DNA of 9,148 nucleotides from PCC-6802 sp031388585 (GCA_031388585.1 JANMRU010000021.1:1-9148), one strand, 5' to 3'. Positions 1 to 5,925 are shown, counted from the stretch's first letter. Numbers and translations: made by a program. The notes: generated by a model not told the origin, from the sequence alone.

Positions 1-213
1 GAATATAACTTCACCAGAGCGGATGGGGACTAACCCAAAAATTGTCTTTGCCAGCGTGGATTTACCTGCACCATTAGCCCCAATCACTGCTATTAGTTCG
101 CCCGCATGCACCGACAGGTTAATGCCCTGCAAAATATCCACTCCCTCCACATAGCCAGCAAAAACATCTTTGACGGTCAATAAGGGTTGCGGTGAAGGTT
201 GGGTCGAATTCAT
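1..213 (-). CDS. natE: Branched-chain/neutral amino acid ABC transporter ATP-binding protein, LivF type (5' part only)
   Basis: Only the first 71 codons are present; the gene continues past the left edge. The ATG is at 211-213. The visible part is the start of an ABC ATPase: an A-loop-like GY pair near residue 20, then the Walker A motif GANGAGKST at residues 45-53. The form GANGAGKST followed by a short hydrophobic stretch and 'SGEV' is typical of LivF, the second ATPase of the hydrophobic amino acid (HAAT) importers, rather than LivG. In cyanobacteria the LivF subunit of the N-I neutral amino acid permease is called NatE. A LivH-type permease gene lies two genes upstream on the same strand, with mnmA between, which supports a shared transporter. 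The ATPase would sit on the cytoplasmic face of the membrane and power uptake. Signature and Walker B motifs lie outside the window. The symbol is by analogy; the LivF family call is firmer. Confidence 0.82.
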   Translation of the reverse strand, partial: MNSTQPSPQPLLTVKDVFAGYVEGVDILQGINLSVHAGELIAVIGANGAGKSTLAKTIFGLVPIRSGEVIF

Positions 214-253
214 GGGTGACTTAAAAATAATTCCTTGATTTTACACATCACCC
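214..253 (-). promoter_or_regulatory. Possible leader hairpin before the natE-like start
   Basis: In the 48 bp between mnmA and the LivF-type gene, a perfect 6-bp inverted repeat (GGGTGA at 214-219, TCACCC at 248-253) ends directly at the ATG of the downstream gene. The 28-nt loop contains AAGGAA (minus strand, 231-236), the only purine-rich Shine-Dalgarno-like stretch. That stretch lies 17 nt from the ATG, too far unless folding brings it closer. This may be a structured leader or chance; six pairs is short. Confidence 0.2.
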
Positions 254-261
254 GATCGCAT

Positions 262-1323
262 TTATTGGCCAGGCTCAATCAGACCGCCCGCAAGCAAAAG
301 ATCGCCCTCATACCATACGGCAGCCTGTCCTGGCGTAATGCTAAATTGCGGTTCATCAAAAATAATGCGGGCGCGATCGCCGTTATCCATCGGTACAATC
401 GTCGCGATCGCGGGCGGAGTGCGATAGCGGATTTGCACCTCAGCCCGAAATGGGTTCTCGGTTGGGGGCATTGATATCCAGTTGATTTGCGAGACCGTGC
501 ATTCGCGATCCTGTGCGGCATCGCGATCGCCTACTATGACTTCATTCTTGCCAGGATGGAGCGCCACGACGTACAACGGATGCGCTGCTGCTACGCCCAA
601 ACCCTTGCGCTGGCCGATTGTATAGTGATGCGTGCCATCGTGCTCGCCCAAAATATTACCCTGCGTATCGACGATATTACCTTTGCGGGCAGTGATGTAC
701 TTGTCCAGGAAATCTCGCATGGAGCCATGTGACTCAACTAGACATAGATCCTGGCTTTCAGGCTTATCTGCCGTGGCAAGGCCAAATTCTGTGGCGATCT
801 GTCGCGTTTCGATTTTAGTGCGATCGCCTAGGGGGAAAACACAACGCCCTAGCTCTTCTTGCGGCACTTCATAGAGAAAATAGGATTGATCTTTAGTAGG
901 ATCGACGGCACGGCGGAGCTGATAGCGTCCTGAGGCGGTATCGTAATTGACGCGAGCGTAGTGGCCTGTGGCGATTTTTGCAATGCCTAAAGTCTCTTGG
1001 GCATATTGCAGCATGGGGCCAAACTTAACGGCTTTATTACAGCGTGAGCAGGGCAAAGGGGTGTTGCCAGCCGCATAGCCAGTTACAAGGTAGTTGATGA
1101 TATTTTGCTCGAAGACATCGCGGCTATCGACGATCTCGTGGGGAATGTCTAACTGTTCGCAAATGCGAGCCGCATCAACCATGCCATCCGAACAGCATTG
1201 CCCCTTACCGCGCATTAACCACAATGTTAAACCCGTGACATCATAACCCTGTCTGTGCAAAAGTGCTGCTGCCACAGAGCTATCGACACCACCAGATAAT
1301 CCAACTACTACCTTTTCCGTCAT
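262..1323 (-). CDS. mnmA: tRNA-specific 2-thiouridylase MnmA (TrmU)
   Basis: MnmA adenylates and thiolates C2 of U34 in tRNAs for Lys, Glu and Gln, giving s2U34, in the cytoplasm. The 353-residue product has the PP-loop SGGVDS at residues 10-15 (ATP pyrophosphatase), the catalytic cysteine in the 'CNKAVKF' block (Cys95), the second redox cysteine in SQDLC (Cys194), and the conserved DQSYFL (145-150) and GQRKGLG motifs, followed by the usual C-terminal beta domain. Length is normal for the family. I chose the ATG at 1321-1323 because MTEKVVVGLSGG matches where family members begin. The frame stays open upstream to a TTG at 1368, which would add 15 poorly conserved residues. No clear Shine-Dalgarno sequence precedes the ATG. 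The gene lies between a LivH permease gene and a LivF ATPase gene on the same strand, an unusual place for it. Cys92, three residues before the catalytic cysteine, is an extra cysteine. Confidence 0.96.
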   Translation of the reverse strand: MTEKVVVGLSGGVDSSVAAALLHRQGYDVTGLTLWLMRGKGQCCSDGMVDAARICEQLDIPHEIVDSRDVFEQNIINYLVTGYAAGNTPLPCSRCNKAVKFGPMLQYAQETLGIAKIATGHYARVNYDTASGRYQLRRAVDPTKDQSYFLYEVPQEELGRCVFPLGDRTKIETRQIATEFGLATADKPESQDLCLVESHGSMRDFLDKYITARKGNIVDTQGNILGEHDGTHHYTIGQRKGLGVAAAHPLYVVALHPGKNEVIVGDRDAAQDRECTVSQINWISMPPTENPFRAEVQIRYRTPPAIATIVPMDNGDRARIIFDEPQFSITPGQAAVWYEGDLLLAGGLIEPGQ

Positions 1324-1428
1324 GACTTTAAATCGCGCCCTATGATTCACGGGCGACAAGATCGACAATATACATACATTCTAGTAGTTTTTGCTGAGAC
1401 AGTCAGGCTATTCACGCGATTGCTTGAA

Positions 1429-2328
1429 TCACATCGTCCCCTTAAATAGACCCTGTGGCCTAATCAGTAAAACTAAAACCATAATTAACAGACCCACGCC
1501 CAACTTATACTCCGTACCAATGCAGTACTTTGCCAATTCGCCTAAGCTAGCTGGACAGGTGGTGCTTACTTGCTGTGCAATACCAACGATCATAGCGCCA
1601 GTGATCGCGCCGTAAGGGTTGCCAATACCACCCAAAATGACAGCGGTAAACATGGGTAACACCAAAAACCAACCCATATTCGGCCGTATTCCAGTAATCA
1701 GACCATACATGCCGCCACCCAAGGCCGTCAGACTACCTGCAATTACCCAAGTCCAGAGAATCACTGCATTCACGTTGATACCCGAAATTTTGGCGAGCTC
1801 CGGATTATCGGCTACAGCCCGCATTGCCCGCCCAATTTTAGTATTTTGCAATAGGTAGTAAAGGCCAGCACCGACCGCGATCGCCATCCCAATTGTGACG
1901 ATGCGGTTACCTGCAATCACTATTCCCATCAAATCTAGACCCCGTAACGTTGGCAGGGAATAGGTTTTAGGTGATGTGCCTGCGACTAGAATAATGCCAT
2001 TACGAATCACTAATGCTAACCCAATTGAGACAATCATCATTGTGGTTGGTGTGGCTCGCCGAAATCGCAAAGGCTGCCATAGCAGCTTCTCAAATATTAA
2101 AACGGCGATCGTGGTAATCGCACAGCCAAATAGTATGGATAGCCAGATATTGAGATGCATACCTCGATCTGCAAACAGAGTCAGATATGCGCCTAGGGTG
2201 AGGATGTCACCATGGGCAAAGTTTGCCAGTTTTAAAATCCCATAGGTTAAGCTCAGTCCTACGGCAGCCAAAGCAATAATGCTGCCTAGTGCTATGCCCT
2301 CAATACCCGATTGCAGAAGTTCCTGCAT
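1429..2328 (-). CDS. natD: Branched-chain/neutral amino acid ABC transporter permease, LivH type
   Basis: This 299-residue integral membrane protein is a LivH-family permease, one of the two channel subunits of HAAT importers; the cyanobacterial N-I system calls it NatD. Evidence is the N-terminal GIALGSIIALAAVGLSLTYG helix (11-30), the family block FAHGDILTLGAY (37-48), and several further hydrophobic segments. The cytoplasmic coupling loop (about 164-186, with IGRAMRA, N-P-E and SGI), which docks on the ATPases, is also present, as is the late block ILGGIGNPYGA (231-241). It ends with the typical PQGLF at 291-295. The ATG at 2326-2328 has a good Shine-Dalgarno AAGGG nine bases upstream. It lies 92 bp after queC and 105 bp before mnmA on the same strand; the LivF partner follows mnmA. 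The LivM permease, LivG ATPase and binding protein are not in the window. The LivH call is strong; the NatD name is by analogy. Confidence 0.9.
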   Translation of the reverse strand: MQELLQSGIEGIALGSIIALAAVGLSLTYGILKLANFAHGDILTLGAYLTLFADRGMHLNIWLSILFGCAITTIAVLIFEKLLWQPLRFRRATPTTMMIVSIGLALVIRNGIILVAGTSPKTYSLPTLRGLDLMGIVIAGNRIVTIGMAIAVGAGLYYLLQNTKIGRAMRAVADNPELAKISGINVNAVILWTWVIAGSLTALGGGMYGLITGIRPNMGWFLVLPMFTAVILGGIGNPYGAITGAMIVGIAQQVSTTCPASLGELAKYCIGTEYKLGVGLLIMVLVLLIRPQGLFKGTM

Positions 2329-2330
2329 AT

Positions 2331-2342
2331 GCGATCGCCCTT
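2331..2342 (-). promoter_or_regulatory. HIP1 octamer overlapping the ribosome binding site of the LivH gene
   Basis: On the minus strand the leader reads AAGGGCGATCGC just before the ATG at 2328. AAGGG (2338-2342) is a Shine-Dalgarno sequence with nine-base spacing. The HIP1 octamer GCGATCGC (2331-2338) shares its first G with it and fills the spacer. Confidence 0.5.
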
Positions 2343-2420
2343 AAACCCCTTAAACTGTATGCATTATGTTATCCCAGTTAGGTAATGATTTTTGAGCGAG
2401 GACTACCACAGCCATATCAA

Positions 2421-3113
2421 TTAGCGAAACTTCCAGATCGGATCGGCAACACCAGCCTCGATGAAACCGCGATCGCGAATCAAACAGGCATGACATTTGC
2501 CACAGCCACCCTTAACCCCGGCGTAGCAGGTATGGGTCAACGCCATTATTTCGGCAAAGCGATCGCCCAGTACTTCTATAGCTAGCTGCACGCTCTCGGC
2601 TTTGGTTAAGTGCATGAGTGGCGTGTAAATCGCAAAAGCATTGGGATCGCCCCAGACTCCTTCACTAATTGCAGTTCCCATCGCATCTACAAATACTTGG
2701 CGGCAGTCATAGTAGCCCGCAAAATCAGCCTCGCATACCCCCATAAAAATATCTTTAATCCCTAATACAGCGGCACGGTTCGCCGCAATGCTGAGGAATA
2801 GAATATTCCGGGCTGGTACAAATGTCGATTCCACACCACCAGGCAACTCTTCTGTCGATTCATACTGCTCCAAGGGCGTATCAGATACCAGTGGCGAAGT
2901 ACCTTTAAGGATTGGTCCTAACTGGATAATCTCATGGCTAGATAGCTTGAAAGCTTTAGCGATCGCATGTGCACTCTCAAGTTCAATCACATGCCGTTGC
3001 CCATAATCAAATGTAATCGCATGAACTTGCTCAAACTGTTGACAGGCAAGGGCGACACAAGTAGTTGAGTCTTGTCCCCCACTGAGAACGCACAGCGCTT
3101 TCGATCCTGACAT
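2421..3113 (-). CDS. queC: 7-cyano-7-deazaguanine (preQ0) synthase QueC
   Basis: QueC converts 7-carboxy-7-deazaguanine to preQ0, using ATP and ammonia, the last step before reduction to preQ1 and insertion into tRNA as the queuosine precursor. The 230-residue protein has the PP-loop SGGQDS at residues 11-16, the block FVPARN (98-103), and the C-terminal zinc site formed by Cys196, Cys204, Cys207 and Cys210 in a C-x7-C-x2-C-x2-C arrangement. Length is normal. The ATG at 3111-3113 has a Shine-Dalgarno AGGA (3121-3124) seven bases upstream, directly after the queD stop codon; the two genes are 15 bp apart. It is the third gene of a queE-queD-queC run transcribed leftwards. Queuosine is the expected end use. 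No DNA 7-deazapurine modification (dpd) genes are seen here, but those could lie elsewhere. Confidence 0.97.
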   Translation of the reverse strand: MSGSKALCVLSGGQDSTTCVALACQQFEQVHAITFDYGQRHVIELESAHAIAKAFKLSSHEIIQLGPILKGTSPLVSDTPLEQYESTEELPGGVESTFVPARNILFLSIAANRAAVLGIKDIFMGVCEADFAGYYDCRQVFVDAMGTAISEGVWGDPNAFAIYTPLMHLTKAESVQLAIEVLGDRFAEIMALTHTCYAGVKGGCGKCHACLIRDRGFIEAGVADPIWKFR

Positions 3114-3128
3114 GATAAATTCCTACCC

Positions 3129-3560
3129 TTACTTCACAATAACTGCACGATCTTCTGCCAGAATCCGAAAAAGTACTTCATCCGAGCGGGAATACAAACA
3201 AGTTGAAGTACAGGTCTCATTGATTTTGACGGCAAGTAATCCTGGTAAACCAGCCTGTTCTAGTTTCTCGAAAATCCATCGGGCCAGTTCTTCGCTGGTG
3301 GGACTCTCTAACTCGGTGGTTTTATTCAAAAAATGGTGATCTAGATAGTCATCTAAAAGTGGTTGGAGAAAGTATTTAATATCAGCAAAATCCATTACCA
3401 TGCCTGATTTGGCACCACTCTTGACTAGAGATAAACCGCTCACATAAACTATGCCATGCCAGCTATGTCCGTGCAGGCGAGCACATTTGCCATCATGATA
3501 TGGCAGTTCATGGGCAGCTTCAAATCTAAATTCCTTGCCAATCACCCACCGATCCGTCAT
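3129..3560 (-). CDS. queD: 6-carboxy-5,6,7,8-tetrahydropterin synthase QueD
   Basis: QueD converts 7,8-dihydroneopterin triphosphate to 6-carboxytetrahydropterin, the second step of the GTP-to-preQ0 route. The 143-residue protein belongs to the PTPS/QueD family. Visible signatures are the zinc histidines His17 (in FEAAHEL), His30 and His32 (in LHGHSW), the catalytic Cys26 just before them, the 'DHHFLN' block that supplies catalytic residues, PTSEELARW, and the conserved glutamate in INETCTS. Keeping a cysteine at position 26 fits QueD. The start codon ATG (3558-3560) overlaps the queE stop as ATGA, so translational coupling is likely; no independent ribosome binding site is visible. queC follows after 15 bp. 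Confidence 0.96.
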   Translation of the reverse strand: MTDRWVIGKEFRFEAAHELPYHDGKCARLHGHSWHGIVYVSGLSLVKSGAKSGMVMDFADIKYFLQPLLDDYLDHHFLNKTTELESPTSEELARWIFEKLEQAGLPGLLAVKINETCTSTCLYSRSDEVLFRILAEDRAVIVK

Positions 3561-4171
3561 GCTACGCCTATGTATTTATGGGTCTGTAATGAGAGTTTAT
3601 AGTTTGGATTTTCTTTCAGAATCTCTAGAATAATCGGAATGGCGCGATCGCGCGCGTTCCATTCCGGCTGGAGAAAAATTGGTCGATCCGGCATTGCAGT
3701 TAGATAGTCACCGTAATAGTCTAATTCTTGACCAGTACTAATCACTAGCTTGATCTCATTTGCGCTAGCCCAGAAATGTTCTTGTACAGGATAATGCTCG
3801 CTGACATGTTGTTTGGGCGAGAGCGTAATCCAAGCTTCGGTGGCAATATCTTGCCAGAATGCTCCTGAAGTCTCGATGCTAACTTGTTTGCCCATATCTA
3901 ACAGCGCCTGCACTAAATCCCCTAGATGCTTTTGGATAAAAGGTTCTCCACCACTAATGACAACGCGGGGCGACTTTAATTCGTCTAGCAATTGTTGGAG
4001 CGATCGCATGGTTCTGGGGGTATTTTTACCACCATCACTATAACCAGTATCGCACCAGGGACATCTGACTGGGCAACCAGAAAGGCGAATAAAATCAACT
4101 AAAACTCCTGTCCAGAAGCCTTCGCCTTGAACGGTGCTTTGAAAAGTTTCATGAATGGGAAATTGCAGCAA
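3557..4171 (-). CDS. queE: 7-carboxy-7-deazaguanine synthase QueE (radical SAM)
   Basis: QueE is a radical S-adenosylmethionine enzyme that ring-contracts 6-carboxytetrahydropterin to 7-carboxy-7-deazaguanine. In this 204-residue protein the cluster ligands are Cys33, Cys37 and Cys40 (C-x3-C-x2-C in CPVRCPWC), preceded by the family block VQGEGFWTG (14-22). SAM-binding SGGEP is at 73-77, with LSPK (117-120), FLQPEW (166-171) and the C-terminal LSLQTHKYIG also conserved. The start is unusual. The protein must begin near 'FPIHETF', yet there is no in-frame ATG or GTG there; a TAG stop lies four codons before the only good candidate, a TTG at 4169-4171 (ATT and CTG are the alternatives). No clear Shine-Dalgarno sequence precedes it. 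The stop overlaps the queD start by 4 bp. No preQ1 riboswitch pattern is recognisable in the 73-bp leader. Confidence 0.95.
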   Translation of the reverse strand: MLQFPIHETFQSTVQGEGFWTGVLVDFIRLSGCPVRCPWCDTGYSDGGKNTPRTMRSLQQLLDELKSPRVVISGGEPFIQKHLGDLVQALLDMGKQVSIETSGAFWQDIATEAWITLSPKQHVSEHYPVQEHFWASANEIKLVISTGQELDYYGDYLTAMPDRPIFLQPEWNARDRAIPIILEILKENPNYKLSLQTHKYIGVA

Positions 4172-4244
4172 AATTGCGATCTATGAAAGTGATAATGCAA
4201 TACATTTAGGTAGTACGTATCTCGAAGAGAATTCCACCGTGAGC

Positions 4245-4625
4245 TTAGCTAGTGGGCAACCAACCAAATAGTTTTGCGGCACCACCGATCAAAGCGACAA
4301 TCAAAGAGACTAATACGCTGCGATTGATAAATTCCTGATTGTCAAGTCGTTTATCAATACCACTCACCTTCTCGTCCAGAGTTTTAATTTCACCTGATAG
4401 TTCTACTTGCCCAATTTCAAGTTTACTTAGTCGCTCATCTACTTTGTCAAAACGAGAGTCCATTTTGTCTATTTTCTGGTTAACCTCGGCAAACTTTTGG
4501 TTAACCTCAGCAAATTGCTTGTCCATTTTTTGGTTAACCTCAGCAAATTGCTTGTCTACCTTTTGCTCAAAGCGGGTCAAGACTTCTTCAAGCGTATAGG
4601 TGAGGTTAGGAGGATTGGTAGTCAT
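4245..4625 (-). CDS. Small membrane-anchored coiled-coil protein with internal repeats, function unknown
   Basis: I do not recognise a named family. The 126-residue protein has a short polar N-terminus, a long predicted coiled coil (about residues 12-100), and one C-terminal hydrophobic helix (about 103-123) ending in GWLPTS, so it is probably a tail-anchored membrane protein with a rod in the cytoplasm. The rod carries three copies of FAEVNQK at residues 27-33, 38-44 and 45-51. The first and second are spaced by 11 residues (MDKQ inserted) and the second and third by 7, that is one hendecad then one heptad. The same copies are visible as DNA direct repeats. The layout resembles XhlA-like or other short coiled-coil plus single-helix proteins, but that is shape only. 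The ATG is at 4623-4625; no strong ribosome binding site is seen. It lies 73 bp before queE on the same strand; whether they are co-transcribed is unclear. Confidence 0.8.
   Translation of the reverse strand: MTTNPPNLTYTLEEVLTRFEQKVDKQFAEVNQKMDKQFAEVNQKFAEVNQKIDKMDSRFDKVDERLSKLEIGQVELSGEIKTLDEKVSGIDKRLDNQEFINRSVLVSLIVALIGGAAKLFGWLPTS
4477..4560. repeat. Short in-frame direct repeats in the coiled-coil gene
   Basis: TGGTTAACCTC(A/G)GCAAA occurs at 4477, 4498 and 4531 on the + strand. The copies at 4498 and 4531 share a longer identical stretch that continues through TTGCTTGTC. Spacings are 21 bp and 33 bp, both multiples of three, so copy-number change would keep the reading frame and alter the coiled coil by one heptad or one hendecad. 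Confidence 0.85.
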
Positions 4626-4681
4626 AGCTAATCTGCTAAGTTGGACTCAAGTTGAACTAATTCTAATTTACCAGATTGCTA

Positions 4682-4719
4682 TAGTGGTCAGGTTTGAAAT
4701 ATCAATTTCTGAATCACTA
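4682..4719 (-). terminator. Possible transcription terminator hairpin after the ABC ATPase gene
   Basis: Eight bases beyond the stop of the ABC ATPase gene the sequence can fold: TAGTG (4682-4686) with CACTA (4715-4719), continued by TCAG (4688-4691) with CTGA (4709-4712), a G-U pair, and one bulged base, closing a loop of about 15 nt. No run of T follows on the minus strand, so it is not a classical intrinsic terminator. Position between two same-strand genes supports the idea only weakly. Confidence 0.35.
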
Positions 4720-4726
4720 CCTAAAT

Positions 4727-5479
4727 TCACAGAATTTGAGATAAGAATTTCTGCGTGCGCTCTTCTTTAGGATTTTGGAAAAAGTCGGTTGGTATAGCCT
4801 CTTCCACGATCAAGCCGCCATCCATCAGAATAACCCTATCCGCAACTTCGCGGGCAAAACCCACTTCATGCGTGACCACCACCATGGTCATGCCCGAATC
4901 AGCTAACGATCGCATCACATCCAAAACTTCTCTCACCATTTCTGGATCGAGCGCCGACGTAGGTTCATCGAATAACATGATTTTGGGTTGCATCGCCAGA
5001 GCACGGGCGATCGCTACCCGTTGCTGCTGCCCACCCGATAGCTGCCCTGGATATTTATGAGCCTGCGGTAGAATATCTACCCGCTCTAAAAGTTGCAAGG
5101 CGACTTCCTGTGCCTTTGATTTCTTCCAGCCCCTTGCCCACATTGGTGCCAGCGTAATATTTTGCATAACCGTGAGGTGGGGAAATAGATTGAACTGCTG
5201 AAACACCATTCCTACTTCGCGACGAATAAGATCGACATTTTTTTGCCGTGGAGACAACTCGATGCCGTCTATGATAATTCGCCCCTCCTGAAATTCCTCC
5301 AGAGCATTAAAAGTACGAGCAAATGTAGATTTGCCAGAACCAGATGGTCCCATGATCACGACCACTTCACCTCGATAAACCTTCAGATTCACACCTTTCA
5401 GCACGTGAAAGCTGCCATACCACTTATGCACATCCTGCGCTACGATCGTGGCTTCCTGGACTTTTGCCGCAATATTCAT
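4727..5479 (-). CDS. bgtA: Polar/basic amino acid ABC transporter ATP-binding protein (BgtA/GlnQ type)
   Basis: This 250-residue ATPase belongs to the polar amino acid transport (PAAT) group. All ABC motifs are intact: Walker A GPSGSGKST (44-52), Q-loop in VFQQFNLFPH (92-101), signature LSGGQQQR (147-154), Walker B IMLFDEP with Asp171/Glu172, D-loop SALD (175-178), and H-loop His204 in VVTHEVGFA. It ends in the family's usual FLSQIL. From memory it resembles the cyanobacterial BgtA subunit of the basic amino acid/glutamine system; GlnQ is the general name. The ATG at 5477-5479 has a strong Shine-Dalgarno AGGAG (5488-5492) with eight-base spacing, the best in the window. No permease or binding-protein gene is adjacent, so its membrane partners must be encoded elsewhere. 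The gene is transcribed away from the tRNA-Cys gene, with about 80 bp for two divergent promoters. Confidence 0.93.
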   Translation of the reverse strand: MNIAAKVQEATIVAQDVHKWYGSFHVLKGVNLKVYRGEVVVIMGPSGSGKSTFARTFNALEEFQEGRIIIDGIELSPRQKNVDLIRREVGMVFQQFNLFPHLTVMQNITLAPMWARGWKKSKAQEVALQLLERVDILPQAHKYPGQLSGGQQQRVAIARALAMQPKIMLFDEPTSALDPEMVREVLDVMRSLADSGMTMVVVTHEVGFAREVADRVILMDGGLIVEEAIPTDFFQNPKEERTQKFLSQIL

Positions 5480-5543
5480 CCTGGCAGCTCCTGAGTTGTT
5501 TGGCTTTCTGAAGTGGGCATTAAAAGTAGATTACTTATTATTC

Positions 5544-5552
5544 TGTTATACT
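5544..5552 (+). promoter_or_regulatory. Extended -10 promoter of the tRNA-Cys gene
   Basis: TG-T-TATACT (5544-5552) is an extended -10 element close to the consensus TGnTATAAT. It ends nine bases before the tRNA, placing the transcription start just upstream of 5562. No good -35 box is seen at 17 bp, which an extended -10 can tolerate. Confidence 0.55.
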
Positions 5553-5561
5553 ACTGCACAT

Positions 5562-5633
5562 GGCGGTGTAGCCAAGTGGTAAGGCAGAAGCCTGCAAAGC
5601 TTTTATGCGCCGGTTCGAATCCAGTCACCGCCT
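5562..5633 (+). tRNA. tRNA-Cys (anticodon GCA)
   Basis: This is a 72-nt cloverleaf. The acceptor stem GGCGGTG (5562-5568) pairs fully with CACCGCC (5626-5632). The D arm spans 5571-5585 (GCC...GGC), the anticodon stem is GAAGC/GCTTT with loop CTGCAAA, and anticodon GCA lies at 5594-5596. The T loop is TTCGAAT (5614-5620). The discriminator base is T (U73, 5633), the known identity element of tRNA-Cys. The 3' CCA is not encoded, so it must be added by CCA nucleotidyltransferase. The T stem GCCGG/CCAGT is imperfect: it has a C-A mismatch (5611 with 5623) and a terminal G-U pair. The gene converges on tRNA-Leu. Confidence 0.95.
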
Positions 5634-5700
5634 CTTTAGTCAATTCGCAACTCAAAAAGCTAATAGATAGTTGCTAACACCCATAGCTATTTCAAAGCCA

Positions 5701-5747
5701 AAAGGGTCACTATCTCTATAGAATTTCTATACAAACAGCAACCCTTT
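5701..5747. terminator. Nested inverted repeat between convergent tRNA genes, possible bidirectional terminator
   Basis: AAAGGGT (5701-5707) pairs with ACCCTTT (5741-5747). Inside lies a second, perfect inverted repeat, TATAGAA-T-TTCTATA (5717-5731). On the minus strand the outer stem runs into TTTT, as a weak intrinsic terminator for tRNA-Leu would. It is also downstream of tRNA-Cys on the other strand. The 33-nt interval between the outer arms makes this a weak example. Confidence 0.35.
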
Positions 5748-5754
5748 GTCAAAA

Positions 5755-5835
5755 TGCGGATGAAAGGACTTGAACCTTCACGTCAAAGACACTAGAACCT
5801 AAATCTAGCGCGTCTACCAATTCCGCCACATCCGC
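5755..5835 (-). tRNA. tRNA-Leu (anticodon UAG)
   Basis: This is an 81-nt class II tRNA. The acceptor GCGGATG pairs with CATCCGC, the D arm is 17 nt (GCGG...ACGC), and the anticodon stem CTAGA/TCTAG carries loop TTTAGGT with anticodon TAG (minus strand, 5799-5801). The long variable arm of 12 nt has a GTC-TTT-GAC mini-stem. The T arm is GAAGG-TTCAAGT-CCTTT, and the discriminator is A73, as required for leucine. No CCA is encoded. The long variable arm, A73 and the UAG anticodon together make leucine certain. Confidence 0.97.
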
Positions 5836-5841
5836 GAATCG

Positions 5842-5869
5842 AATATATATCATACCTGCAAACTGGCAA
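5842..5869 (-). promoter_or_regulatory. Sigma-70-type promoter of the tRNA-Leu gene
   Basis: On the minus strand TTGCCA (5864-5869) and TATATT (5842-5847) are separated by 16 bp. The predicted start lies at or just before the first base of the mature tRNA (5835), implying a very short leader. Confidence 0.55.
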
Positions 5870-5925
5870 TGTGCGCGTACTCATCAATAAATTTTTCGCA
5901 AGTTGCCAATGTTAAAATTTTGTAA

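Noticed and set aside
235..1180. Overlapping open frames on both strands within mnmA (for example 487-732 and 632-874 on +)
   Set aside because: They have no family signatures and mirror the GC-rich codons of a clear MnmA gene; shadows.
2329..2420. Sigma-70 promoter for the LivH gene (CATAAT region on the minus strand)
   Set aside because: A -10-like hexamer is present, but no -35 box at a sensible spacing; too weak to list.
4172..4244. preQ1 riboswitch in the leader of queE
   Set aside because: Que operons can carry one, but I could not find the preQ1-I pattern (a short GC hairpin followed by an A-rich tail that docks into it) on the minus strand of this 73-bp region.
4477..4560. CRISPR-like array of short repeats
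   Set aside because: Three imperfect copies, spacing 21 and 33 bp, all in frame inside a coiled-coil gene; protein repeats, not a CRISPR.
4339..4599. 86-codon + strand frame opposite the coiled-coil gene
   Set aside because: Serine/leucine-rich antisense reading of the coiled-coil repeats; the minus frame has a coherent rod-plus-helix design.
5562..5835. tRNA-borne attachment site of an integrative element
   Set aside because: No integrase and no duplicated tRNA 3' end visible in the window.
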